Both the position numbers and the translations under genes were made by a program. DNA of 64,000 nucleotides from Ruegeria_B marisflavi (GTDB lineage: Bacteria > Pseudomonadota > Alphaproteobacteria > Rhodobacterales > Rhodobacteraceae), in assembly GCF_025673445.1 (NCBI RefSeq), contig NZ_JAOVQN010000019.1, positions 41,267 through 105,266 on the forward strand, given 5' to 3'. Every line of letters begins with the position of its first letter. The first letter of the stretch is position 1. The notes below the pieces were generated by a model. It was not told the origin of the DNA, did no database searches, and was given only the letters and a program-made list of their open reading frames with translations. Below are positions 34,756 through 43,567 of the stretch, piece by piece.

Positions 34756-36339
34756 ATGAAGGAACAACTAGATTTCATGGCCGGCCGCGTGACCGCAGGC
34801 CAGATGACCCGCCGCGAATTCATGGGCAAGGCCGCCGCATTGGGCGTGTCGGCCGCCGTGGCCAGCTCGATCTTTGCACAGGCGGCACGGGCCTCGGAAC
34901 CCAAGCGCGGCGGCGTGGTCAAGCTTGGCTCGGTCGGCGGTGAATCGACCAACTCGCTCGATCCGGCAACCTATGCCAGCCAGGTCCCCTATCACAACGG
35001 CAACCAGTTCGGCGACACGCTGGTGCAGGTGGCCGCCGACGGTACGATCGAGAACCGCCTGGCCGAAAGCGTCGAGGCCAGCGCCGACGCCAAGACCTGG
35101 ACCTTCAAGATCCGCCAGGGCGTCGAATTCCACAACGGCAAGACGATGACCGCCGAGGACGTACTGAAGACGATGCAGCGCCATTCGAATGAGGATTCGA
35201 AGTCCGGTGCCCTTGGCATCATGAAGGGCATCGAATCGATGAAGGTCGACGGCGACTACTTCCACGTTACCCTGGGCGACGCCAACGCCGACCTTCCCTA
35301 TCTGATGGCCGACTATCACCTGATCATCCAGCCCGATGGCGGTATGGACGATCCGGGCGCGGGCATCGGCACCGGCCCCTACAAGATGGACGTGAACGAG
35401 CCGGGCGTGCGCCATGTCTATTCGAAATTTGCCAACTACTGGGCAGATGACGCCTATTTCGACGGTGTCGAGATCCTTGTCATCAACGATGCCACCGCAC
35501 GGACCGCAGCACTTCAGTCGGGCCAGGTACACATCATCAACCGCGTCGAGCCCAAGGTCGCGGGCCTCTTGAGCCGCGCACCGAACCTGACCGTGCATTC
35601 GACCCCGGGCCGCGGCCACTATGTGTTCATCATGCATGTGGACAAGGCGCCGTTCGACAACAAGGATCTGCGCCTGGCGCTGAAATACGCCATCAACCGC
35701 GAAGAGATGGTTGAAAAGATCCTGCGCGGCTATGGCTCGGTAGGCAACGACATGCCGATCAACGCGGCCTATCCGTTGTTCGACAGCGCGATCCCGCAGC
35801 GCGAGTTCGACCTGGCGAAAGCGGCCGAGCACTACAAGGCATCCGGTCACGACGGCTCGCCCATCGAACTCCGTGTGTCGGATGTGGCCTTCCCCGGCGC
35901 CGTCGACGCCGCCGCGCTGTTCCAGCAGACCGCGTCCGCCGCTGGCATCCCGCTGGAGATCAAGCGCGAGCCCGGCGATGGCTACTGGTCCGAGGTCTGG
36001 AACGTGCAGCCCTTCTGCGCCTCGTACTGGGGCGGGCGTCCGGTGCAGGACCAGATGTATTCGACCGCGTACCTGTCCACGGCAGACTGGAACGACACCA
36101 AGTTCAAGAACGCCGATTTCGATGCGATGCTACTGCAGGCCCGCGCCGAACTGGATCCGGCCAAGCGCAAGGAAATCTACTCGAAGATGGGTATGATGCT
36201 GCGCGATGAGGGCGGCCTGATCTGTCCGATGTTCAACGACTTCGTGGACGCGACCAGCAACACGTTGGCCGGCTGGGAAACTGACCCCAACGGCGAGCTG
36301 ATGAGCGGTCAGGTTACCCGCAAAATGTGGTTCGCCTGA
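34756..36339 (+). CDS. ABC transporter substrate-binding protein, family 5 (peptide-type), Tat-exported
   Basis: The start MKEQLDFMAGRVTAGQMTRREFMGKAA is supported by GGGAGA upstream; longer frames are not. The 527-residue protein has a twin-arginine signal (TRREFMGKAAALGVSAAVASSIFAQAARA, RRxF type) and then the solute-binding fold of DppA/OppA type (GVEFHNGKTMTAEDVLKTMQRHS is the family signature). It fetches peptides or similar ligands in the periplasm for the permeases that follow. The Tat signal means it folds before export, and the Tat genes are in this window (2101-3704). Confidence 0.93.
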   Translation: MKEQLDFMAGRVTAGQMTRREFMGKAAALGVSAAVASSIFAQAARASEPKRGGVVKLGSVGGESTNSLDPATYASQVPYHNGNQFGDTLVQVAADGTIENRLAESVEASADAKTWTFKIRQGVEFHNGKTMTAEDVLKTMQRHSNEDSKSGALGIMKGIESMKVDGDYFHVTLGDANADLPYLMADYHLIIQPDGGMDDPGAGIGTGPYKMDVNEPGVRHVYSKFANYWADDAYFDGVEILVINDATARTAALQSGQVHIINRVEPKVAGLLSRAPNLTVHSTPGRGHYVFIMHVDKAPFDNKDLRLALKYAINREEMVEKILRGYGSVGNDMPINAAYPLFDSAIPQREFDLAKAAEHYKASGHDGSPIELRVSDVAFPGAVDAAALFQQTASAAGIPLEIKREPGDGYWSEVWNVQPFCASYWGGRPVQDQMYSTAYLSTADWNDTKFKNADFDAMLLQARAELDPAKRKEIYSKMGMMLRDEGGLICPMFNDFVDATSNTLAGWETDPNGELMSGQVTRKMWFA

Positions 36340-36354
36340 TCCGGGTCCGGCAGC

Positions 36355-37311
36355 ATGCACCCGATCGTGAAACTTGTGTCCCAGCGCCTTGCGCTGGGAC
36401 TCATGCTCCTCTTTGGCGCTTCGGCCCTGATTTTCGGCCTGACCGAAGCCCTTCCCGGAGACGCCGCGCAAGCCGTCCTGGGTCAATCCGCAACCCCCGA
36501 GTCCCTGGCGAACCTTCGCGAGGAAATGGGCCTCGACCGTCCTGCGCTGACGCGCTATTTCGAATGGCTGGGCGGCATTCTGCAAGGCGATCTGGGCAAA
36601 TCGCTGACCAACAAGCTCGACATAGCTGAATCGGTCGGCGGCCGTCTGGGCAACACGCTATTCCTCGCCTTCTGGGCCGCAATCGTGTCGGTGCCGCTGG
36701 CGATTTTCCTGGGTCTGCTCGCTGTGCGCTATCGCAACCGCTGGCCCGACAAGGTGATCTCGGCGGTGACGCTGACCACCATTTCCATCCCCGAATTCCT
36801 GATCGGCTACGTTCTGGTCTATTTCGTCGCGGTGAAGCTGGGCATGTTCTCGCCGCTGGCGATGATCAATGACAGCATGAGCCTGGGGCAGAAGCTGAAC
36901 TCCATCGCCCTGCCGGTGATCGTGCTGACCATGGTGGTGCTGGCGCATATGATGCGGATGACCCGCGCCGCGATCCTGAACGTGATGCAATCGGCCTACA
37001 TCGAAACTGCCGAGTTGAAGGGGCTGACCAACTTCAAGATCATCTATCGCCACGCCTTTCCCAACGCGATCGCGCCGATCGTCAACGTGGTGATGCTGAA
37101 CCTCGCCTATCTGGTGGTGGGCGTCGTGGTGGTCGAGGTGGTGTTCGTCTATCCCGGCATGGGGCAGTATCTGGTCGATCACGTGACCAAGCGTGACGTG
37201 CCGGTTGTGCTGGCCTGCGGGGTCATCTTTGCCGCGATCTATATCGGCCTGAACATGGTCGCCGATATCGTTGCCATTCTGGCCAATCCCAGACTGAGGC
37301 ATCCGAAATGA
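36355..37311 (+). CDS. ABC transporter permease, DppB type
   Basis: The 318-residue inner-membrane protein has six helices. The N-terminal signature LVSQRLALGLMLLFGASALIFGLTEALPGDAAQAVLG is that of the DppB/OppB subunit, and the EAA loop (ETAELKGLTNFKIIYRHAFPNAIAPIV) contacts the ATPase. It overlaps the next permease gene by 4 nt and follows the binding protein by 15 nt. Confidence 0.94.
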   Translation: MHPIVKLVSQRLALGLMLLFGASALIFGLTEALPGDAAQAVLGQSATPESLANLREEMGLDRPALTRYFEWLGGILQGDLGKSLTNKLDIAESVGGRLGNTLFLAFWAAIVSVPLAIFLGLLAVRYRNRWPDKVISAVTLTTISIPEFLIGYVLVYFVAVKLGMFSPLAMINDSMSLGQKLNSIALPVIVLTMVVLAHMMRMTRAAILNVMQSAYIETAELKGLTNFKIIYRHAFPNAIAPIVNVVMLNLAYLVVGVVVVEVVFVYPGMGQYLVDHVTKRDVPVVLACGVIFAAIYIGLNMVADIVAILANPRLRHPK

Positions 37312-38123
37312 AGAACATTCCAATTTCTGCCGCCATCGGTCTTTTCCTGACGGCGATGTATTTCATCGGGGCGATCTTTGCCCCGCTTCTGGCTCCCTAT
37401 GGCATGGCCGAGGTGGTGGGCGATGTGTGGGAGCCGTCGAGCAGCGAGTATCTGTTGGGCACCGACAATATCGGCCGCGACCTGCTGAGCCGGATGATCT
37501 ATGGCGGGCGCACCACCATCTTTGTCGCCACCATGGCCACCATCCTCAGCTTTACCACCGGGTCGATCCTGGGCTTTCTGGCCGCCGTGCTGGGCGGCTG
37601 GGCCGATCAGTTTATGTCGCGCACGGTCGATCTGATCATGTCGATCCCCTCGCTGATCACCGCCCTGGTGGTGCTGGCCATGGTACCGGTGACCATTCCC
37701 GTGCTGATCTTGGTGATGGGCTTTCTCGACGCCACACGCGTCTATCGCCTGGCCCGCGCCGTGGCGGTCGACATCAACGTGATGGATTATGTCGAGGCCG
37801 CCAAGCTGCGCGGCGAAGGCCGTGTCTGGGTGATCTTTCGCGAGATCCTGCCCAACGCCCTGTCACCGCTGGTGGCCGAGCTGGGCCTGCGCTTCATCTT
37901 CATGGTGCTGTTCATCTCGACCCTGTCGTTCCTGGGCCTGGGCGTGCAACCGCCGCTGGCCGACTGGGGCGGCATCGTGAAAGAGAACAAGGACGGCATC
38001 GTCTATGGCATCGGCGCGGCGCTTTATCCCGCCGTGGCCATCGCCACCCTGGCCATCTCGGTCAACCTGGTGGCCGACTGGGTGCTGAACCGCACCACAT
38101 CGCTGAAAGGAGGCCGGGGATGA
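37308..38123 (+). CDS. ABC transporter permease, DppC type
   Basis: The 271-residue protein has an N-terminal helix, a periplasmic stretch with HLLGTDNIGRD-like motif (YLLGTDNIGRDLLSRMIYGGRTTI, the DppC/OppC signature), and five further helices with an EAA loop (VEAAKLRGEGRVWVIFREILPNALSPLVAEL). It overlaps genes on both sides by 4 nt, so the operon is translated as a unit. Confidence 0.94.
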   Translation: MKNIPISAAIGLFLTAMYFIGAIFAPLLAPYGMAEVVGDVWEPSSSEYLLGTDNIGRDLLSRMIYGGRTTIFVATMATILSFTTGSILGFLAAVLGGWADQFMSRTVDLIMSIPSLITALVVLAMVPVTIPVLILVMGFLDATRVYRLARAVAVDINVMDYVEAAKLRGEGRVWVIFREILPNALSPLVAELGLRFIFMVLFISTLSFLGLGVQPPLADWGGIVKENKDGIVYGIGAALYPAVAIATLAISVNLVADWVLNRTTSLKGGRG

Positions 38124-39757
38124 GCGAACCGCTTCTCAAGGTCCGTGGCCTCAAGATCGGCGCCACCGTCTATCCGCCGGGCGAAAAGCCCCATGATATC
38201 GAAATCGTGCACGGGGTCGATTTCGACCTCGAGCGCGGCAAGGTGCTGGGGCTGATCGGCGAATCCGGGGCCGGCAAATCGACCATCGGGCTGGCCTCGA
38301 TGGCCTATGGCCGCGGCGGTGTGAAAATCACCGGCGGCGAGGTCTGGGTCAACGGGCGCGACATCCTCAAGACCTCGCTCAAGGATATCCGCGGCTTGCG
38401 CGGCGGCGAGGTCACCTATGTCAGCCAGTCGGCGGCAGCCTCGTTCAACCCTGCCCGCAAGATCATGGAACAGGTGATCGAGGCGGCAGTGGAACAGAAG
38501 AAGTTCACCAAGAAAGAGGCCGAGGCACGGGCACGCGCCCTGTTTGCCAAGCTGGGCCTGCCCGATCCGGACAATATCGGCGAGCGCTATCCCCACCAGG
38601 TCTCGGGCGGGCAGTTGCAGCGGTGCATGACGGCGCTGGCGCTGTGCCCCGAGCCCGATCTGGTGGTGTTCGACGAACCCACCACGGCGCTGGACGTCAC
38701 CACCCAGATCGACGTGCTGATGGCGATCAAGGACGCGATCCGGGACACCGGCGTTGGCGCGCTCTACATCACCCACGACCTGGCGGTGGTGGCGCAGGTG
38801 AGCGACGACATCATGGTGCTGCGGATGGGCGACATGGTCGAATATGGTGAGACCGACCAGATCATCAACCGCCCGCAGGAAGAGTACACACAGGCGCTGG
38901 TCTCGGTCCGCTCGATCAACCATGAGGAAAAGCAACCGACCCCCGAGCCGGTGCTGTCGGTGACTGGTATCTCGGCCCGGTACAAGGGGCTGGCCTTTGA
39001 CGTGCTGCACAACGTGACCGTCGACCTGCACCCCGGCCAGACGCTGGCGGTGGTGGGTGAAAGCGGCTCGGGCAAGTCGACGCTGGCGCGCGTGATCACC
39101 GGCCTGTTGCCGCCGCGCGAGGGCGAGATCACCTTTGCCGGGCGGACACTCAGCCGCGATCTGGCCGGGCGTTCGCGCGAGGATCTGCGCGAATTGCAGA
39201 TGATCTACCAGATGGCGGATGTGGCGATGAACCCGCGCCAGACCGTGGGCACCATCATCGGGCGGCCGCTGGAGTTCTATTTCGGCATGCGTGGCGCGGA
39301 AAAACGCAAGCGCATCATCGAATTGCTCGACGAGATCGAGATGGGCGAGAAGTTCATCGACCGTTATCCGGCGGAACTGTCGGGCGGCCAGAAACAGCGA
39401 GTGTGCATCGCAAGGTCGCTGGCGGCCAAGCCAAGGATGATCATCTGCGACGAGGTCACCAGCGCGCTGGATCCCCTTGTGGCGGACGGCATCCTGAAAC
39501 TGCTGCTGGACCTGCAAAAGATCGAGAACGTGGCTTACCTGTTCATCACCCATGATCTGGCGACGGTCAAGGCGATCAGCGACTCGATCGCGGTGATGTA
39601 TCAGGGCCGGGTGGTGCGCTATGGCTCGAAAAGCCAGGTGCTGAGCCCGCCGTTCGACGACTATACCGACCTTTTGCTCAGCTCGGTTCCCGAGATGCGG
39701 CTGGGTTGGCTGGAAGAGGTGGTGGCCCATCGCAAGATGGAAAGCGCCGGCAACTGA
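38120..39757 (+). CDS. Dual-ATPase ABC transporter ATP-binding protein (DppD-DppF fusion)
   Basis: The ATG at 38120 overlaps the permease stop; an in-frame open stretch further 5' lies inside the permease gene in another frame and is not used. The 545-residue protein holds two complete ATPase units: Walker A GESGAGKST with signature SGGQLQR and Walker B DLVVFDEPTTALD in the first, and GESGSGKST, SGGQKQR and IICDEVTSALD in the second. One fused ATPase replaces the usual DppD and DppF pair. Confidence 0.94.
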   Translation: MSEPLLKVRGLKIGATVYPPGEKPHDIEIVHGVDFDLERGKVLGLIGESGAGKSTIGLASMAYGRGGVKITGGEVWVNGRDILKTSLKDIRGLRGGEVTYVSQSAAASFNPARKIMEQVIEAAVEQKKFTKKEAEARARALFAKLGLPDPDNIGERYPHQVSGGQLQRCMTALALCPEPDLVVFDEPTTALDVTTQIDVLMAIKDAIRDTGVGALYITHDLAVVAQVSDDIMVLRMGDMVEYGETDQIINRPQEEYTQALVSVRSINHEEKQPTPEPVLSVTGISARYKGLAFDVLHNVTVDLHPGQTLAVVGESGSGKSTLARVITGLLPPREGEITFAGRTLSRDLAGRSREDLRELQMIYQMADVAMNPRQTVGTIIGRPLEFYFGMRGAEKRKRIIELLDEIEMGEKFIDRYPAELSGGQKQRVCIARSLAAKPRMIICDEVTSALDPLVADGILKLLLDLQKIENVAYLFITHDLATVKAISDSIAVMYQGRVVRYGSKSQVLSPPFDDYTDLLLSSVPEMRLGWLEEVVAHRKMESAGN

Positions 39758-39773
39758 TCGCGCTGGAAAACGC

Positions 39774-39810
39774 AAAAAGGCCAGGAACCTTGGCGGGTCC
39801 CGGCCTTTTT
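39774..39810. terminator. Terminator between the ABC operon and the tautomerase gene
   Basis: AAAAAGGCC and GGCCTTTTT arms flank an inner stem (AGGA..TCCC) giving a strong hairpin with A and T tracts on both sides. It can stop the plus-strand operon and the minus-strand tautomerase gene. Confidence 0.85.
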
Positions 39811-39825
39811 CGTGTCGCGGCCCGC

Positions 39826-40053
39826 CTAGGCCGCCGTCTGTCCCTGTGCGATGGCCTGAACGGCGGCGGCGGTCAGCGGCTGGCCACCGATGGCCCAATC
39901 GCCCTCTTCCACCTCGACAACCCGGACCCATGTGTAGGGGCGCATGTTCTCGCCTTCGACGGCGATCATCGCCTCGGTCACGCGGCGCACCATGTCCGCC
40001 TTCTGTTCGGGGGTGAACACGTTCTTGATCACGTCAACGGTTACGAGCGGCAT
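39826..40053 (-). CDS. 4-oxalocrotonate tautomerase-family enzyme
   Basis: The 75-residue protein keeps the catalytic Pro after the initiator Met (MPLVTVDVIKNVFTPEQK), the family layout of an oligomer with Pro1 as base. GGAGGAAAA lies upstream. It is divergent from the HxlR regulator, which may control it. The substrate is unknown (2-hydroxymuconate-type or other). Confidence 0.9.
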   Translation of the reverse strand: MPLVTVDVIKNVFTPEQKADMVRRVTEAMIAVEGENMRPYTWVRVVEVEEGDWAIGGQPLTAAAVQAIAQGQTAA

Positions 40054-40139
40054 CTGGTTTTCCTCCTCTGTGCCTGACCGGTTCGCCCGGTCGATATGAG
40101 GACGTTACGAAAGATGCATTCCGCGCTATAGTTCAGGAC

Positions 40140-40180
40140 CTGTAGCAAAGCACTACAGATTCAGAAGAAACGCACTACAG
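40140..40180. promoter_or_regulatory. Operator-like repeats upstream of the HxlR gene
   Basis: CTGTAG (40140-40145) and CTACAG (40153-40158) form an inverted repeat, and GCACTACAG occurs twice (40150-40158, 40172-40180) at 22-bp spacing, two helix turns apart. Located in the divergent promoter gap between tautomerase and HxlR genes, it fits a dimeric regulator site. Confidence 0.5.
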
Positions 40181-40214
40181 AAACTGCACTGAACAAGAAA
40201 CCGGGGTTACCGTC

Positions 40215-40901
40215 ATGCAATACGGCCAGTTCTGTCCCATCGCCAAGGCAACCGAAATTCTCGGCGAGCGCTGGACCATCCTGATCATCCGCGAATTGCT
40301 GATGGGCGCGCGCCGGTTCAACGAGTTGCAGCGGGGATTGGGCGATATCTCGCCCTCGCTGCTGACGGCACGGCTGAAGTCGCTGGAAGAGCAGGCCATG
40401 ATCACACGTCGCCGTATTCCGGGGCAGAAGGGGTACGAGTACCATCCGACCCCGGCTTGCGAAGCACTGATGCCGGTCCTGTTCAACTTGGGCGAATGGG
40501 GCATCTGCTGGGCCAAGCACACGATCCTGGACCAGGATTTCGATGCCGAGTTCCTGCTGTTCTACCTGGAGCGCAGCATCGATACGTCCAAGCTGCCGGG
40601 TCAGGTGGCGGTGCTGAAATTCCGGTTTGCCGATCTGGTGGAACAGCAGGATTGGTGGCTGGTGGTGCGCGGTGACCGGACCGAGGTCTGCCTCAAGGAT
40701 CCAGGCATGGATGTCGATGTGTTCTTCAACTGCACCGTGCGCACAATGGCGGATGTCTGGATGGGTGACCGCACCTATCGCGAGGCCATGCGCGCGGGCG
40801 ACATGGATATGCAGGGCGACCCGGCGCTGACCCGCAATGTCACGCAGTGGCTGCGCCCCAGCATCTTTGCCGAGAGCCCGCGCGAGGCGCAGACCGCCTG
40901 A
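40215..40901 (+). CDS. HxlR-family transcriptional regulator with SCP2-like C-terminal domain
   Basis: The 228-residue protein has an HxlR winged helix at about 5-105 (FCPIAKATEILGERWTILIIRELLMGARRFNELQRGL, then ITRRRIPGQKGYEYHPT) and an extra C-terminal domain of about 100 residues (LKFRFADLVEQQDWWLVVRGDRTEVCLKDPG) of sterol-carrier type, which may hold a lipid-like signal. It may repress itself and the divergent tautomerase gene by binding the repeats at 40140-40180. Confidence 0.88.
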   Translation: MQYGQFCPIAKATEILGERWTILIIRELLMGARRFNELQRGLGDISPSLLTARLKSLEEQAMITRRRIPGQKGYEYHPTPACEALMPVLFNLGEWGICWAKHTILDQDFDAEFLLFYLERSIDTSKLPGQVAVLKFRFADLVEQQDWWLVVRGDRTEVCLKDPGMDVDVFFNCTVRTMADVWMGDRTYREAMRAGDMDMQGDPALTRNVTQWLRPSIFAESPREAQTA

Positions 40902-40909
40902 CCGCCGGG

Positions 40910-41770
40910 TCAGAAATCCAGCTTGGCGCCCACGATCAACGTGTGCGAGCGCACCCCGTCATCGGCCACGACCGTGGGCATGATGAGCGGCACGAACCCG
41001 TCGTTGAACATGTACTCGGCCCCCAGTCGGAAATGCGGGTTCATCTGCATCTCGACCCCCAGAATGACCTGGTCCATCTTCTCCCAGCGGGTGCCGTCGG
41101 CCCCCTGCACGCCGCGGCCGGCGCTGAGCGAATAGGTGGTCGGCTTGCCCAGCAGCATGGAGCGGTAGCGCCCCTGCAACGTCATCGCACGTACCGAATG
41201 GCCGGTTGCGGGCCAGGTGTTGGTCGTCTCGGTGAATTCAGCCACCACGTCGAAGTTTTGCCCGCTCAGCGTGGCATTCAGGTCATAGGCGCTGTTCCAG
41301 ACCCGGTTGATCGCGGCAGTCGGCGGATGGTGCGCGATGGTGCTGTCATAGATCGTGCCACGCAGGAACCCGCCACCCAGGGTCAGATCCAGGTCATTGC
41401 CGATATCCAGCCGGTGCGACACGTTTATCGCGTAGTTTTCGTAGTCGCCGTCATTGTCCGGGGTGTTGACCACCCGAAGCCCCTGGTGGCCGGGGATCAG
41501 GCCGAACCTGGCCAGGGTGCGGTCACTGAAATAGACCAGTTCAATCAGAGGATCCTTTGTCTGAGCCCAGAAATCGTGGTTCGAGTGACTATGAGTGAAC
41601 GGCGCATAGGTCGCGAGATTGCCGAAGTTCGCCGTCTCGCGCCCGAAGGCCAGGTAACAGGGAGAGACGTTCAGGTCTCCGATGGCAATCCAGTACATGC
41701 GCAGCTGGATGTCGTCCTGACCGGGATATTCGACCACGGTATATTTACCCTGCACAAACGCGGTCACCAT
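40910..41770 (-). pseudogene. LbtU-type siderophore porin, N-terminally truncated
   Basis: The frame encodes an outer-membrane barrel like LbtU (LRMYWIAIGDLNVSPCYLAFGRETANFGNLATYAPFTHSHSNHDFWAQTKDPLIELVYF, ending AKLDF with the C-terminal Phe of outer-membrane proteins). The 286-residue stretch starts at an internal Met without signal peptide or ribosome site. Barrel-like codons continue 5' of it (ANATLILPM, to about 41803), and then the sequence loses coding sense. An outer-membrane protein without signal is not exported, so I treat it as a relic; an active allele would need a 5' part lost before 41803. Confidence 0.6.
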
Positions 41771-41803
41771 CGGCAGGATGAGCGTTGCGTTAGCGTGATC
41801 TCG

Positions 41804-42128
41804 TTGACCACGCCTTAGGTGTCGGATGTGCCGGGCTTGTGGGTGAGCGGCAGCCGGGACTGGATCGGGTACTTGCCCGCGGCATTGGTGTTCTCATGTC
41901 GCGCGATGCCCCACGCACGCCCCCAAGGGTCGGCAATCACAAAAAAAATGTGAGATCATCTATCGAAAACAACTTATTGAACTTGAGCGGTTTTGCGAAT
42001 GCCCGCTGGAAGAATGACTGAACGTTTCTGACGTTCCGGGTTTCCTTTCCGGCGCAAACGGGCATGACTTTCCGGGCAGAGCCGGTCAGGCTCGAATCGA
42101 CCGCAGATGACCAACGCAGGACCCCAGT
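41804..42128. other. Intergenic stretch with a short unassigned reading frame
   Basis: It holds an open stretch on the minus strand (41815-41955, ending TAA) reading FVIADPWGRAWGIARH and KYPIQSRLPLTHKPGTS, which looks protein-like but has no start I can support, and an AT-rich segment with eight A at 41941-41948. It may be the broken end of an older gene. The plus-strand promoter of the phosphodiesterase gene should lie in the right half. Confidence 0.4.
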
Positions 42129-42965
42129 ATGAACCGCAAGCTTCTCCTCATCATTCTCGACGGTGTCCCCTATCGGAACTTTCGCCGGTTGTTCGGCAAT
42201 CTCGAGGGTTGGGTGGATAGAGGCGAGGCGCGGGTTTGGAAACACCGCGCGGTGCTGCCCTCGACCTCAGCCAGCTGCTATGCCTCGATCCACACCGGCG
42301 TCAGCCCGCAAGAGCATGGCTGCACCGGCAACGGCAACGTGTTCCGCCTGTCGCACAAGGACGTCTTCAGCCAGGTGCGCGCAGGCGGCGGCGTGACCGG
42401 AGCGGTCACGCACAGTTTCTGGTCGCAGTTCTTTAACCGCCACCCGTTCGATTACGTCCGCGACATCGAGTATGACGAACCCGAAAGCCAGACCATCAAC
42501 CATGGCCGGTTCCACACCATGACCGGATACGGGCATGACAATCAGATGACGCCCTCGGACGTGGACCTGTTCGCGACGCTGACCAACCTCTGCCTGCGGT
42601 TCGGGCTCAACTATGGTATCCTGCACACCTGCACGCTGGACAGCATGGGGCACCGGTTTTACCACGAATGCGACGAAATGGACCACGCCTGTTTCGTGAT
42701 GGACGAGATGCTGGCACCCTTCATTCCGCGCTGGCGGCAGCTGGGCTATGAGGTGATCGTCACTGCCGATCACGGCCAGGACGAGCGCGGCCATCACGGC
42801 GGGCGCGGCCCCTTGCAGCAGGAAACCGCGCTTTACTACTTTGGCGATGCCGAGGGGCCCGACGCTGAGACCGTGATCGACCAGTTGCAACTGGCGCCCA
42901 CTATCCTCGGCCGTTTGGGCGCGCCTATTGCAGAAACGATGAAAGCCGCAAGCTTTTTGAAATGA
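42129..42965 (+). CDS. Alkaline-phosphatase-superfamily protein (nucleotide pyrophosphatase-like)
   Basis: The 278-residue protein resembles type I phosphodiesterase/nucleotide pyrophosphatase folds: LLLIILDGVPYRNF (metal Asp at the N-terminus), LPSTSASCYASIHTGVSPQEHGC (nucleophile region, Ser or Thr within STSAS), CTLDSMGHRFYHE (metal Asp/His) and TADHGQDERGHHGG (Asp-His metal pair plus His). No signal peptide. The substrate, phosphodiester or phosphonate type, is unknown. AGGA lies 7 nt upstream. Confidence 0.8.
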   Translation: MNRKLLLIILDGVPYRNFRRLFGNLEGWVDRGEARVWKHRAVLPSTSASCYASIHTGVSPQEHGCTGNGNVFRLSHKDVFSQVRAGGGVTGAVTHSFWSQFFNRHPFDYVRDIEYDEPESQTINHGRFHTMTGYGHDNQMTPSDVDLFATLTNLCLRFGLNYGILHTCTLDSMGHRFYHECDEMDHACFVMDEMLAPFIPRWRQLGYEVIVTADHGQDERGHHGGRGPLQQETALYYFGDAEGPDAETVIDQLQLAPTILGRLGAPIAETMKAASFLK

Positions 42966-43037
42966 TCCGCTGCCTGTGGCCGGGCACAGAACCCGGTCAC
43001 CCGCGCCGACAAACAGGCGGTCTGGCCCCCTGTCGCT

Positions 43038-43421
43038 CTATTCCCTCGCCGCGATGGCCTGCACCTTGACCTTGCCGCCAAAGGGCAGACGGGCCGCCTG
43101 GTAGACTGTCCGCGCTGGCCGATGGCCAGGGGCAAACAGCGTCGCGAAAAGGGCGTTCACCTGCGGAAGATCATCAAGATCGGCAAACGCCAGATCGACA
43201 TACACGATGTCCGATGGGGAAAACCCTGCGGCTTCTGCGATCCGGAAGACGTGACCAAATGCGATCTCTGCTTCCTCACGCGCGGTTCCGGGAATGTAAC
43301 CCCCGGGGCCAACCGAAAGCTGACCGCTGATCCAGCACGTGTTTCCGACGACAACTGCATTGCTGATCGGCGAGGGAGATTCAGGTACCCCGGCGACATC
43401 GACAATGTATTCACGAGTCAT
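43038..43421 (-). CDS. RidA/YjgF/Rid-family protein
   Basis: The 127-residue protein shows the Rid layout: ISNAVVVGNTCWISGQLSVGPGGYIPG, then FRIAEAAGFSPSDIVYVDLAFADL and HRPARTVYQAARLPFGGKVKVQAIAA, with Arg at the Rid active position (GHRPARTVY). Members hydrolyse reactive 2-aminoacrylate or related imines. A strong AAGGAGGATC site precedes the ATG. It is downstream of the esterase gene. Confidence 0.92.
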   Translation of the reverse strand: MTREYIVDVAGVPESPSPISNAVVVGNTCWISGQLSVGPGGYIPGTAREEAEIAFGHVFRIAEAAGFSPSDIVYVDLAFADLDDLPQVNALFATLFAPGHRPARTVYQAARLPFGGKVKVQAIAARE

Positions 43422-43567
43422 TTGATCCTCCTTGTGTGGATAGTCCTACGGTATCGGTTCGCAGTCCAAGGGCTGGCAAGACGGGCCAAGCGCCCAGGGC
43501 ACGTATGCGGCAGTGATGGCAAAAAGCGTAGTGTCTTCGGGAAACAGCCGGGGCTGTCCTGTCCGTC

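Noticed and set aside
37427..38120. A start for the dual ATPase about 690 nt further 5'
   Set aside because: That stretch is the DppC-type permease in another frame; the ATG at 38120 with a good ribosome site fits the family start.
38024..39931. An open frame of more than 600 codons on the minus strand
   Set aside because: It is antisense to the dual ABC ATPase, which has both Walker and signature motif sets.
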